Below are positions 8,065 to 17,254 of a DNA stretch of 64,000 nt, piece after piece. This DNA comes from JAFMDF01 sp965277445 (lineage in GTDB: Bacteria; Bacteroidota; Bacteroidia; Chitinophagales; Saprospiraceae), in NCBI GenBank assembly GCA_965277445.1, contig CBDICY010000001.1, positions 186,001-250,000 of the forward strand, given 5' to 3'. The stretch's first letter is position 1; each line of letters opens with the position of its first letter. A program made the position numbers and the translations under genes. Under the pieces are notes generated by a model. It saw nothing but the letters and a program-made list of their open reading frames with translations, made no database searches and was not told the DNA's origin.

Positions 8065-9999
8065 TTAAATAACAATAGCTTTTTCTTGATCGATTAGAGA
8101 TTTAAAAGAATGAGATTTATCATGAAACTCTTTATGCCATATTTCAAGAGACATTAAGCCCCATATTTTTCTGCCGAAAGCTGTTTCTCCTTCGATAGAT
8201 TCTAATACCTTTTTGTTATCAACATAAGGTCTGGATAAGGCATTGGAAGAACCAAATAAATCGTGCGTAAATTCCTTGAAATCATTTTTTAACCATTGGT
8301 TTAAAGGAACAGGGAAACCCATTTTATTTTTACGATTTACGATTGAGTCTGGTAATTCATGTTTCATAGTATTAATAAGTATTTTCTTTAACGTTCCATT
8401 TTTAAACTTGATATTTGCTGGCATTGTTGCAGCAAATTCAACAATTTTGTGATCAAGGAATGGAACTCTAGATTCTAACCCATGTGCCATGCTCATTCTG
8501 TCCTCTACTTGTAATAGAGCTGGAAGCAAGGTTTTGAAATCGAAGTGAGTCATCTTATCAAAATAAGATTCTTTGCCGACATTCTTACCATTAAAGATTT
8601 TTGCAAAAGTTTCGTAGGGAGAATAGTTGCCTAATTCATTCCAACGAACTTCTTCTTTTAATGAAGGTGCTCTATTAATTAATCTAAAATAACGTTGATC
8701 TATATCGCCGAACAAACCATCTTTCCAAAAAGTTTTCATCAATGGCTTATAATTTTCTAAAGCTCTTAAGTTGGGAATAATAGATTCATAGGTTACAACA
8801 AAATTTCCATCTGATAAAGATCCTTCAATTGCTCCTTTTATGCATTGTTCAAAATAAGCTAGTAGATACCTTGTATATCCCCCAAAAATTTCATCTCCAC
8901 CTTGTCCACCTAATACTACTTTGCAATATTTTGCAGCTAATTGCGAAACCATATATTGAGGAAAAGACCCTGGACCAGCAACTGGATAATCTAAATGATA
9001 AATAATTTTATGGATATTATCGATAAATTCTCCTTTGTGCATTCCTAGCTCATGTAGGTCAATAGGACGCATTTTAGCCACATCTCGAGCATATTCACTT
9101 TCATCATATAAGGCACCTAATTCAAATTTGCCGTTGAAGGCATCCATATTTCGTCCCAAATTTTGGTACTGGGCAGCAAGTGAGGCGACTATACTAGAAT
9201 CCACACCTCCACTAATATAGGCACCTACAGGCACATCACTTCTCAAATGTAATTTGACAGATTCTTCAATTAATGATTGTAATTTCTCACTAAAATACTT
9301 TTCTGTATGATTCCAATCTAAATTATGATAAACTTCCCAATAGTGATCTGTAAATACTTTACCATTGTCTATGGTTAAATAATGAGCTCTAACTAATTCA
9401 TTAATACCTTTAAATAAGGTTTTACCTGCTAGACAAAATTGAAAGACAAAATAATCTTGTAGTGCATTCTCATCAGTTTCTATTTCGGGTAGAAATGGTA
9501 ATAATGATTTTGCTTCAGAAGCAAAATAAAAATGATTATCTACAATAGTATAATAGAAAGGTTTAATACCAAACCTATCTCTTGCACAAAATATTTTTTT
9601 TTCTTTGGCGTCCCAAAGGGCAAAGGCAAACATCCCTCGAAAATGATTTACACAATCCTTGCCCCATTTTAAGTAAGCTGCTAGAATGACTTCTGTATCA
9701 GAATTTGTTACAAAGTTATATTCTTTAATTAACTCAGCTCTTAATTCCAGATAGTTATAAATTTCGCCATTATAACAAACAACATTACCTGACTGACCTA
9801 TCATTGGTTGATTACCTCCTTCTATATCAATGATACTCAATCTTTGGTGGGCAAAACCTATAGATTCTTTTTGGTTTGACCATTCTCCTTTTCCGTCAGG
9901 TCCTCGGTGATTTTGGAGCTTGTGAAATACTTGTAATTTTTTGTTTAAATTACCTATTGAATTATTGTTAATATTATAAATACCTGCAATTCCACACAT
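8065..9999 (-). CDS. asnB: Asparagine synthase-type glutamine amidotransferase (AsnB family)
   Basis: The 644-residue protein has the class II glutamine amidotransferase nucleophile Cys2 (MCGIAGIYN), the NRGPDG-like block HRGPDG near 31, and GEIYN near 78. The C-terminal synthetase domain has the PP-loop SGGVDSS at 263-269. Length and order fit AsnB: glutamine hydrolysis, then ATP-dependent amidation of a carboxylate. The family's standard product is asparagine. In surface-polysaccharide loci AsnB homologues (for example in the Bordetella wbm locus) are thought to convert uronic acids to uronamides. Beside two WbmG/H-type epimerases, that second role is attractive here but remains inference. 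Confidence 0.85.
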   Translation of the reverse strand: MCGIAGIYNINNNSIGNLNKKLQVFHKLQNHRGPDGKGEWSNQKESIGFAHQRLSIIDIEGGNQPMIGQSGNVVCYNGEIYNYLELRAELIKEYNFVTNSDTEVILAAYLKWGKDCVNHFRGMFAFALWDAKEKKIFCARDRFGIKPFYYTIVDNHFYFASEAKSLLPFLPEIETDENALQDYFVFQFCLAGKTLFKGINELVRAHYLTIDNGKVFTDHYWEVYHNLDWNHTEKYFSEKLQSLIEESVKLHLRSDVPVGAYISGGVDSSIVASLAAQYQNLGRNMDAFNGKFELGALYDESEYARDVAKMRPIDLHELGMHKGEFIDNIHKIIYHLDYPVAGPGSFPQYMVSQLAAKYCKVVLGGQGGDEIFGGYTRYLLAYFEQCIKGAIEGSLSDGNFVVTYESIIPNLRALENYKPLMKTFWKDGLFGDIDQRYFRLINRAPSLKEEVRWNELGNYSPYETFAKIFNGKNVGKESYFDKMTHFDFKTLLPALLQVEDRMSMAHGLESRVPFLDHKIVEFAATMPANIKFKNGTLKKILINTMKHELPDSIVNRKNKMGFPVPLNQWLKNDFKEFTHDLFGSSNALSRPYVDNKKVLESIEGETAFGRKIWGLMSLEIWHKEFHDKSHSFKSLIDQEKAIVI

Positions 10000-10047
10000 T
10001 CTATTTTATTATTTTTAGATTGAAAATGTATTTTTAATTGTTTTAGC

Positions 10048-11853
10048 CTATTCGGTTATTTTAGAAAACCTTTCTGAATATAATTCTTCATAGCGGTACT
10101 CCTTTTTAATCTGACCAGCTTCTAATTCATAAATTCGCTGGCAATTATTTAAGGTAGTAATCCTGTGTGCTACTAATATTATTGTTTTATTTAACTTTGA
10201 TAAATTATTTATGGTTGTTGTAATTGCATTTTCCGTATCCATATCTAAAGCGCTAGTAGCTTCATCAAAAATCACTATGCTGGCTTCTTTGTATAATGCT
10301 CTAGCAATGCCAATTCTTTGCTTTTGCCCTCCTGACAAATTAGCTCCATTTTCACCAAGAATCATTTCATCACCCTCTTCATTACTGTTTATTAATTCCG
10401 TAAGCATGGCATCTTTAATAGCATTCCTTAATTTAGTCTCATCTATATTTTTAACAGCTTCTCCAAAAGCAATATTTTCTTTTAATGTCCCATTTTTAAT
10501 GAAAATATCTTGTTGAACTAACCCAATATTTTTTTGAAAATTAGATATATTGTCTTTGGTAATAATTTGATCATCTACTAGTATTTTCCCTGAATACGGA
10601 TAAATAAACCCTAAAATAATATTTAACAAAGTAGTTTTTCCTGAACCTGATCCCCCTATAAAGCCAATTAATTCTCCTTTTTTTATGTTTAAGTTGAGAT
10701 TTTTAATGATAGTTTTATCACTTTTAGGATAATTATAATAGATATTTTTTAAAGTTAAACTTTGTTCAAATTTTAATTTATCAACCACCTTGAAATTGAA
10801 TACCTCCTTTCCTTTCAAATGTTTCAAACTTTCACAAGTATAAGAATGATTTTTAATCAGAATTAAGGCATTCATCATTTTATTAAAAGAAGGCATAACT
10901 CGAAAAGCAGCTACACCAAATAAAGCTAAAATGGTAACAAGAGAAGATTGATTATTTGGAAATAAATAAGTAAATAGAAAAATAGTTACTATTCCTAAGG
11001 CGGCAATAATTTCATTAGACCTTTGGGAAAGGTTTTGATAAACACCTTGAATCAGAACATCCAATTTGTATAAACCTTGTTGTTTATCACTATAATTGGT
11101 TAAATAATCTTGTTCTTTATTTGATAGCTTTACATTTTGATAGGCCGCTAAAGATTCAAGAATAGTATTATAAACTTTTGGATATAAATTATTCCTTTTT
11201 TCACCCAATAATTTAACTCTAATTCTAATAAAGTAATAAATCGTAGCAAATGCTGGTAATATAGTACTAATAGTTACAATAGCAAGTAAAGGATTATAAA
11301 TAAACATACTTACTAGAATGATTAATGCCACAACAAATTCTGTTGTGAATATTAGGACAGGTAGAATATAATTAGCAGCAAATAGAAAAGGAATGTATTG
11401 AATATTATAGGCTTTAGTTCCTGAGTCTTCACCTATAATATGCAAATAACCTTGTTGATAATAATATTGGAATTGTTTTTTATTTAATCTGTGCGCTATA
11501 TTAAAAGCAAATCGTGACTGAATATATAATATGAAAATACTAAAGACGTTTTTTAAAACAAATATCGCTAATAGTATTAAAGACAATACGAGAAGGAATA
11601 AAATTTCATCTTGTATACCTATGAAATCATAAATGAATTTGACATATTCATTAGTTTGAATAAGAGAAGTTTGGAGAGCAATCTTTGTTATTGGTAGAAT
11701 TAATGATAGTCCTAGGACATCAAAGAAAGCATTTGTCAGGAGTAACAATAATATTCCTATAGAGCGTTTTTTTTGGTCATTATCTAATAAGACCTTAATA
11801 TTTCTTATAGCATTGCTGTAGGGATTATTCCCTAAAAAGCTAAGTAATCTCAA
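10048..11853 (-). CDS. ABC transporter, fused permease/ATPase (PglK/MsbA-like flippase)
   Basis: The 601-residue half-transporter has about six membrane helices in the first 330 residues, then an ATPase domain. Walker A GGSGSGKTT is near 400, a Q-loop (VQQD) follows, the signature LSGGQKQRIGIARAL is in place, and Walker B IVIFDEATSALD and the H-loop AHR complete it. The DVLGLSLILP segment in the first helices resembles PglK-type lipid-linked oligosaccharide flippases. It probably moves the undecaprenyl-linked glycan across the inner membrane. No ATG fits the N terminus; the reading starts at TTG (11853), as the frame is closed by a stop at 11896-11898. A Wzx/Wzy system is not seen in the window. 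Confidence 0.85.
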   Translation of the reverse strand: MRLLSFLGNNPYSNAIRNIKVLLDNDQKKRSIGILLLLLTNAFFDVLGLSLILPITKIALQTSLIQTNEYVKFIYDFIGIQDEILFLLVLSLILLAIFVLKNVFSIFILYIQSRFAFNIAHRLNKKQFQYYYQQGYLHIIGEDSGTKAYNIQYIPFLFAANYILPVLIFTTEFVVALIILVSMFIYNPLLAIVTISTILPAFATIYYFIRIRVKLLGEKRNNLYPKVYNTILESLAAYQNVKLSNKEQDYLTNYSDKQQGLYKLDVLIQGVYQNLSQRSNEIIAALGIVTIFLFTYLFPNNQSSLVTILALFGVAAFRVMPSFNKMMNALILIKNHSYTCESLKHLKGKEVFNFKVVDKLKFEQSLTLKNIYYNYPKSDKTIIKNLNLNIKKGELIGFIGGSGSGKTTLLNIILGFIYPYSGKILVDDQIITKDNISNFQKNIGLVQQDIFIKNGTLKENIAFGEAVKNIDETKLRNAIKDAMLTELINSNEEGDEMILGENGANLSGGQKQRIGIARALYKEASIVIFDEATSALDMDTENAITTTINNLSKLNKTIILVAHRITTLNNCQRIYELEAGQIKKEYRYEELYSERFSKITE

Positions 11854-12010
11854 ATGATAAATTTTGAAAAGAAGAATTCTTAGTAGTGAATTTTCCTACT
11901 TAATAATAATGGAAAAATATAGTGTCATTTTTTTAAATTAACTTAACATGGCGAAGCTAATATCTTATGAACTATAAATCAGACTATTTATTCTAGAAAT
12001 TATTATTAGC

Positions 12011-12037
12011 CAGATTTAGCAGCTGCTTCAAATCTGA
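12011..12037 (-). terminator. Small hairpin downstream of the WlbA-type gene
   Basis: CAGATTT and AAATCTG (7 bp) enclose a second palindrome AGCAGCTGCT, about 85 nt beyond the stop of 12122..13084. There is no clear T-run on the minus strand, so a terminator role is weakly supported. Confidence 0.3.
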
Positions 12038-12121
12038 CTCATGATAGAATATTTTAATTTAATTAATTGATTATCAATTTTTTCCAAGTTTACGCAAAAA
12101 AGACTTCTAACAAACTAATGA

Positions 12122-13084
12122 TTACTTAGTGAGATAGTATTCTTTTTTTTCCTTTAACAATGGATGATAATCTCCCTGCAACCCAACAGGTGTAGCATTC
12201 CGAATATCATGCACTAATTCAATAGACCGACGAGCATCCTGAATCCCATATCCATTACCTTTAATGATTTCTTCATAGGAAGTTGTATGCAAATCTGTAA
12301 ACCCTGTACTAAATTCAATTTCTTCCCCCTCTACCATAATGGATCTATAAGTACGTTTTCCAGCAGCTTTGGCAGATGCTGGCACATAATCGTAATTGAT
12401 ACTTAGTAACCATCTGACTCTAGCTTTTTCTAAATCTAAATATCCTGCTGCTCTATCTTCTTCATGTAAATGAACAATATTTCTTTTGACGGGGCCAAAA
12501 ATCCAAGTTAACATATCATAAAAATGAACGCCAATGTTAGTGGCTATTCCACCTGATTTTGATTTATCGCCTTTCCAAGAATGATGATACCATTTACCTC
12601 TAGAGGTGAAGTACGATAAATCTACATCGTATATTTTATTGGCTGGGCCATTGTCAATTTTTGTTTTTAAGTCTAAAATAGCTTTGTGATGTCGCAATTG
12701 AAGAATATTCCAAATTTTCTTGCCTGTCTCTTTTTCAATCTCTGCTAAAGCATCTACGTTCCAAGGGTTTAAGACCAATGGCTTTTCGCAAATTACATCT
12801 GCTTGATTTCTAAGGCCAAATCTAATATGAGAGTCATGCAGATAGTTAGGCGTGCAAATGCTCACATAATCCACTTTATTTCCCTTTCTTTTTTCTTTAT
12901 CTATATGACGATCAAAACGCTCAAATTCTGTAAAAAAGCTTGCTTCGGGGAAGTAACTGTCAATAATACCTACGCTATCAAATTTATCCACAGCGGCAAT
13001 CAAATCATTTCCTGTATCTTTAATAGCTCTCATATGTCTAGGGGCGATATAACCCGCCGCACCAACTAAAGCGAAATTTTTCAT
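12122..13084 (-). CDS. wlbA: UDP-N-acetylglucosaminuronate 3-dehydrogenase (WlbA/WbpB, Gfo/Idh/MocA family)
   Basis: The 320-residue protein begins MKNFALVGAAGYIAPRHMRA, the N terminus typical of WlbA/WbpB/BplA. It has the NAD-binding GAAGYIAPRH, EKPL near residue 97 (catalytic Lys) and QLRHHKA. WlbA oxidises C3 of UDP-GlcNAcA, the step before transamination and acetylation to UDP-2,3-diacetamido-glucuronic acid. I chose the ATG at 13084 because it gives the standard family N terminus; an upstream TTG at 13090 would add two residues. It is the most upstream gene of the minus-strand locus. The usual partners (UDP-GlcNAc 6-dehydrogenase, WlbC/WbpE aminotransferase, WlbB/WbpD acetyltransferase) are not in the window. 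Confidence 0.88.
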   Translation of the reverse strand: MKNFALVGAAGYIAPRHMRAIKDTGNDLIAAVDKFDSVGIIDSYFPEASFFTEFERFDRHIDKEKRKGNKVDYVSICTPNYLHDSHIRFGLRNQADVICEKPLVLNPWNVDALAEIEKETGKKIWNILQLRHHKAILDLKTKIDNGPANKIYDVDLSYFTSRGKWYHHSWKGDKSKSGGIATNIGVHFYDMLTWIFGPVKRNIVHLHEEDRAAGYLDLEKARVRWLLSINYDYVPASAKAAGKRTYRSIMVEGEEIEFSTGFTDLHTTSYEEIIKGNGYGIQDARRSIELVHDIRNATPVGLQGDYHPLLKEKKEYYLTK

Positions 13085-13283
13085 AACCAAGCTTTTTTTT
13101 ATAAAAATTTAAGAGTTAATAATTTTATACCTTTACTTATAGCTTCGCTACTGAAAAGTCTAAAAAAACTTGTCAATATTGAAGAGATAACTATATAATT
13201 ATCAATGTTAAAACACACCTACCAAAACGTCAATTTAAATTAATATGTTTCATAATCTAATCATCAAATAGGTGAATGATTGG

Positions 13284-15488
13284 TTAAAGCACCAACCAAT
13301 AATTTACCTTTAATACGAGTGCTCTATTCTTCACGCCAAAGTTTTCTACGGCGTAATTATCTGTATATACTAGGAAAATATCGGACATGGGCGCAAAACG
13401 CCATTGAAATCGACTGTTAATATTAAAATTGTCTGCCTGGGTATTATACTGGAGAAAGGTGGTCCAAAAAAGATTGCGATTGAAATTAATTTCAATTTTA
13501 GGGCTGAATGCCCAGATCGTTTCTTCGCCAAATTCGTCTGGGAATTTTAACTTATTATACTCGATGTCTAAACCAAAATTACCCCAAGGTTGCTGTCTAT
13601 ATTCTATGCCTACTTCAACTTGATGGAGGTTACCATTGTAAAAGCCACCTGTACTGACTCCTGCACCAAAAGATAATTTTTTGCGCTCATCTGAGTCATA
13701 GCCGATGCCAACTCTATTGGCAGCATACCTACCTATTGGTAAAGGCATATCTCCTGTAAAGGAAAAAGGGAAACGTAAATCAATTACATTATTAGCTGCT
13801 TCTAAAAAGAGACTGCTACTGTTTTTAAACTCAATATTATAGCCAAATTCATGTCCTCGTTCTACAAATTGATATTCAGGGTCTAGCCTTAAATAGGATT
13901 CTAACTCCAACTGATGTCGATTGATCGTACTACTGTTCTCTGGAATGAAGGTGAAGGTTAACGGGAAAAAGATATTACTAAACCCTAATCGGATAGTCGT
14001 GTCTCGAATCGCATCATAGTTATTAACAAAATTAATAAATCCAACATCCGCAAAATATTCCGTACCCACTCTTGTCCAATCTACTACAGCAGAAAGAATA
14101 TTCCCATTATAGGCACCTCCAACAGAGGTGAAATTATTATCACCTGATATATCGGGTTTAAAATTTTTATGGTATCCTGACCATGCTTGCCAAATTCCAT
14201 TGGAGCTTTGGTAAGCGAATTCTAAGCTCACATTTCTATTATAATCATTTTCGACAAATTCCCCGTCGTTATAGGCGTGCCTATTGACAAACATGCCCTT
14301 TATAGTAGATCGACCAAATACTCGTTGATTAAAAGCAGCTGCGGTATAATTTTGACCAAATTGGTCATCATTTCCTTTGGTTTGCACATTCATGATTCCG
14401 ATCCTCGTATTCCCTGTGACATTTCCAGTTAATCGGGCACCAAAGGCAATGGGTACGGCTTGACCAGCGCCATCTAAACCGATTCGACGAGAGAAAAAAG
14501 GCCGCACAGGAGGAATGCCAAAGTTGGAGAATATATCGCTATTTTCAATGAAAAAAGTTCGTCTTTCAGGTAGAAAAATACTGAACCTAGTCAAATTAGT
14601 GACCTGTTGGTCTACTTCAACTTGGGAGAAGTCGGGATTAACGGTTAAATCTAAATTTAGAGAAGAGGATAAGGCTATTTTTGCGTCTACACCAATATCA
14701 AAGCCATTTTTTGCTTTTGTATCGGTGGTAAAGTCTTTGAAGGTATTGGTATTGACATAAGGAATGACAGAAATATTTCCATTTGCTTTTTTAGGTGGGG
14801 CATCCCACTCTAAGCGACCGGTATAGCCTAAATCTATAAACCAAAATTGTCTAGGAATTTCCGCCCAAACATCTTGCCGATTGTTCTTTTTATCATTTCT
14901 AAAGAAATTAATGCCCCAAGTTGTTCGGTCCGTCTCATAGCGTAAGGTCTTAAAAGGAATCGCCATTTCTACGGTCCATCTGTCGTGATGAATATGCGTT
15001 TCTACATACCAACGATTGTCCCATTCTCCTTTATAATGCTCAGATCCTGTGCCGCCACCTAATAAGACATCTGTTTGCACGCCTGCGGGATTGGTACCAA
15101 ACATAAACCCTGTAGTTGCCTCATTTAAGGGGTCTAATACTACGCCTATATTATCGCCATCCCAAAAACCAATATCTCTTTTCATAGTGGAGATAATGTG
15201 GTTGGGACTATCCATGCAGGTAGCAGAAACGTATAAAAAATTATCGTCGTAGGTTAGGCTAAATGCTGTGTGTAAGACTGCTTTTTCTCCTGGTTTTGGA
15301 TTTTTTTGCACAAAATTACTGCCTACGTCTGCTTCCTTCCAAGCAGCTTCATCTAGTTTTCCATCTATATGGATTTCATCGCTGGCTCTTTTTATTTTGA
15401 TGCCATATTTTTTTTGATTATCATTAAAGGAAAAGGCAAATTGAGTACTAAAAATTAGTAGTAGACAGAACGGTAAAAGTGATTTCAT
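13284..15488 (-). CDS. DUF5916 outer-membrane protein with N-terminal CBM9-like domain
   Basis: The protein (734 residues from this start) has a signal peptide (MKSLLPFCLLLIFSTQFAFS), then a CBM9-like fold containing IDGKLDEAAW, DDNFLYV and WTVEMAIPFKTLRY, and a long beta-rich C-terminal half ending in alternating aromatic strands (KVNYWLVL). This is the DUF5916 architecture, common in Bacteroidota: a periplasmic sugar-binding-like domain on an outer-membrane barrel. Ligand and function are unknown. I chose the ATG at 15488 because it places the signal peptide at the very start; the frame opens further to 15521. It is divergent from the EamA gene at 15586. Confidence 0.82.
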   Translation of the reverse strand: MKSLLPFCLLLIFSTQFAFSFNDNQKKYGIKIKRASDEIHIDGKLDEAAWKEADVGSNFVQKNPKPGEKAVLHTAFSLTYDDNFLYVSATCMDSPNHIISTMKRDIGFWDGDNIGVVLDPLNEATTGFMFGTNPAGVQTDVLLGGGTGSEHYKGEWDNRWYVETHIHHDRWTVEMAIPFKTLRYETDRTTWGINFFRNDKKNNRQDVWAEIPRQFWFIDLGYTGRLEWDAPPKKANGNISVIPYVNTNTFKDFTTDTKAKNGFDIGVDAKIALSSSLNLDLTVNPDFSQVEVDQQVTNLTRFSIFLPERRTFFIENSDIFSNFGIPPVRPFFSRRIGLDGAGQAVPIAFGARLTGNVTGNTRIGIMNVQTKGNDDQFGQNYTAAAFNQRVFGRSTIKGMFVNRHAYNDGEFVENDYNRNVSLEFAYQSSNGIWQAWSGYHKNFKPDISGDNNFTSVGGAYNGNILSAVVDWTRVGTEYFADVGFINFVNNYDAIRDTTIRLGFSNIFFPLTFTFIPENSSTINRHQLELESYLRLDPEYQFVERGHEFGYNIEFKNSSSLFLEAANNVIDLRFPFSFTGDMPLPIGRYAANRVGIGYDSDERKKLSFGAGVSTGGFYNGNLHQVEVGIEYRQQPWGNFGLDIEYNKLKFPDEFGEETIWAFSPKIEINFNRNLFWTTFLQYNTQADNFNINSRFQWRFAPMSDIFLVYTDNYAVENFGVKNRALVLKVNYWLVL

Positions 15489-15546
15489 ACGATTAGGAAT
15501 TTTCTCGATTTCTAACCGCAAAAGTAGTGGATTAGTTGCAATAGTT

Positions 15547-15554
15547 TACTTTTG
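15547..15554 (+). promoter_or_regulatory. Possible -7 element upstream of the EamA gene
   Basis: TACTTTTG fits the Bacteroidota -7 consensus TAnnTTTG and lies 31 nt before the ATG at 15586. No TTG sits at the expected -33 spacing, so support is limited. Confidence 0.3.
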
Positions 15555-15585
15555 ACTTATTTTCAACACTTAAATTAACATTTGG

Positions 15586-16017
15586 ATGAAAGGAATTTTA
15601 TTAGCTATGCTAGCAGGGATATTATTTGCTTGTTACCAATTAGCTGTTAAACTATCAGCTGAGCACATTCAAGAAATGTTGGGTGCGGTCATTTTACAGG
15701 GAGTAGCTGTTTTGGTAGGCGCCTTCTTTTTTTTGATATTTAAAGATGGACATTCTGATTTGAGCTATACTTCAACAGGTTTGAAATTTGCTATTTTTGC
15801 AGGCATTTTTGTTAGCTTAGCGGAGATTGCTACTTTTTATACTTTTTCGCAAGATATTTCCCCTTCTGTAGGGATTACCTTGATTGTGGGGGTGAATATT
15901 TTGGTTGGGCTAGGGCTTGATTATTTTTGGTTTAAAAGCAGTTTAAGTAGTACGCAGCTGTTAGGTATCTTATTTGTCTTGGCTGGTGTGATTTTGATTA
16001 GCTGGAAAAAAGGGTAG
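15586..16017 (+). CDS. Small EamA/DMT-family membrane transporter
   Basis: The 143-residue protein has about five hydrophobic segments and reads as one EamA half-repeat (MLAGILFACYQLAVKLSAEH at the start, GILFVLAGVILISWKKG at the end). Full DMT exporters carry two such repeats (about 300 residues), so this would act as a homo- or heterodimer in the inner membrane. Substrate unknown. It stands alone, convergent with the Dabb lipoprotein gene, and the junction holds a hexamer-repeat hairpin. Confidence 0.75.
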   Translation: MKGILLAMLAGILFACYQLAVKLSAEHIQEMLGAVILQGVAVLVGAFFFLIFKDGHSDLSYTSTGLKFAIFAGIFVSLAEIATFYTFSQDISPSVGITLIVGVNILVGLGLDYFWFKSSLSSTQLLGILFVLAGVILISWKKG

Positions 16018-16027
16018 AGGGTGTTTA

Positions 16028-16107
16028 ATTTCAACTTCAACCTCAATTTCAAGAAATACAATTGTTTTTTGAGATTGAGATTGAAGTTGAAGTTGGAATT
16101 GAGATTT
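16028..16107. repeat. Hexamer-type hairpin between convergent genes
   Basis: The left arm is a run of TTCAAC/CTCAAT-type hexamers (16028-16050); the right arm is the complementary TTGAGA/TTGAAG run (16070-16107). The spacer is about 20 nt. The two arms pair imperfectly along about 25 bp. It lies exactly between the converging genes ending at 16017 and 16113, so it probably works as a bidirectional terminator. The same hexamer vocabulary recurs at 57616-57704 and 63158-63243. Confidence 0.65.
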
Positions 16108-16112
16108 TTTAG

Positions 16113-16532
16113 TTACTTAACCCAATAATCTAGTACCAATACATCATCCAAATGTGGATTTAAAACGGCTCCAAATGCCTTATGGTCAGGATGTGGCAGA
16201 TAGACTGCTCGACCTGCTTCACTATCAAAAGTTAAGAAAAAACAATGCGTAAAACCTTTCTCCAATCCTTCTGGGCTATTGTTTATTCCCCATTCATACC
16301 CTTTTATTTCAGGAATCTTATTTGGTAAGGCAGTAAAAGCTGCTTCTACTTCTCTGATAGTGGCTTCAGATGTTCCTTCTTTAAATTTAAAGAGTACTAC
16401 ATGCCGAAGCTGCTTAGTGGCAGTTTCTGCATCTATACTTGCTTTTTTTACTGTTGTTTCTTTGACCTCTACGGATGAACTACAAGCAGTCAATAGAAAA
16501 ACGATACTTATTAGAACGAATGGAAATTTCAT
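16113..16532 (-). CDS. Dabb (stress-responsive alpha/beta-barrel) domain lipoprotein
   Basis: The 139-residue protein has a lipoprotein signal (lipobox LLTAC, Cys17) and a Dabb domain starting at LRHVVLFKFKEG near residue 42 and including GYEWGIN and HPDHKAF. Dabb domains form dimeric ferredoxin-like barrels; some are enzymes and most are uncharacterised. The lipobox suggests anchoring in the periplasm or at the outer membrane. No functional partner is visible nearby. Confidence 0.82.
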   Translation of the reverse strand: MKFPFVLISIVFLLTACSSSVEVKETTVKKASIDAETATKQLRHVVLFKFKEGTSEATIREVEAAFTALPNKIPEIKGYEWGINNSPEGLEKGFTHCFFLTFDSEAGRAVYLPHPDHKAFGAVLNPHLDDVLVLDYWVK

Positions 16533-17029
16533 GAAAAATGAATTTGGTTAAATTATTTTAAAATTGAATTGGTAGAATGATTATATGTATAGTCGAAATT
16601 TTATTGCTTAAAAACTTCTATTGACAAAGATAGAGAAAAAGAAAGAAATGCTTTAGAAGTTAGAATTATTAAACATTTTGCTCGAGGTATTCTATTACGA
16701 TTGATGAAAATAATTATGGTTAATATTTGCTGATTTGATTGAGCCATGTTGAAAAGTCATTGAGAAGACTTTTAGATTAATTGATGATTAAAAAAATATG
16801 ACTTTACTTGATGAATGTGTATATTAAGGATTCATTTTTTATTAAATGTGTTAACTGCTGATTATCAATTGTATTTTGGGTATGAGCTATTAATATTGAA
16901 TAATTATTTTGTATTTGACTTACTAAATTGAGTTTTTTATCGCTATATTAGTTCAAAAAAATAGATGTACATACATTGATTTTCAATTATTTATACTAAA
17001 TTTGTGCATCGAATAATTGTAATGTTTTA

Positions 17030-17185
17030 ACCAAACTTTTTTGAATTATTCAATTTCGGCGTTATAATTAAAGTTATGCGCTTCGGAATAATTGACCAAA
17101 CAGATAGAGAGAATCTAAGGAATAATTATTCTCGAATGAGAGCGCGTGGGTAACAGCTTAACATTGCTGTTACCCTTTCTTATTT
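17030..17185 (+). ncRNA. Candidate structured RNA ending in an intrinsic terminator
   Basis: The segment shows AATTATTC (about 17044) paired with GAATAATT (about 17086), an inner stem GCGT-ATAA / TTATGCGC, then a perfect 10-bp stem GGGTAACAGC / GCTGTTACCC (17148-17175) followed by TTTCTTATTT. No open frame precedes it on the plus strand. A similar arrangement lies at 63010-63090, and both are followed by TTTACAGGA and degenerate ACAGGATT repeats. I do not recognise a known RNA family. The terminator is seen; the RNA is inferred. Confidence 0.35.
17148..17185 (+). terminator. Strong intrinsic terminator-like hairpin
   Basis: Perfect 10-bp arms (17148-17157 and 17166-17175) with an 8-nt loop, followed on the plus strand by a T-rich run. 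Read on the minus strand it lies far from any gene end on that strand (ClpP, at 17255, ends about 70 nt away), so it could alternatively terminate clpP. Confidence 0.6.
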
Positions 17186-17254
17186 ACAGGATGACATGAT
17201 TCTGTTGATTAACAGGATATAAACTTATATTCTAACATACATCTAACTAATAAT

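Larger units (their letters stand above)
16533..17254. other. Long gene-free stretch with a candidate structured RNA
   Basis: No convincing open frame exists on either strand over these 722 nt. The first 450 nt are simply AT-rich. The last 220 nt contain several inverted repeats and a strong plus-strand terminator at 17148-17185, described separately. No plus-strand gene ends there, so something non-coding may be transcribed. Confidence 0.5.
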
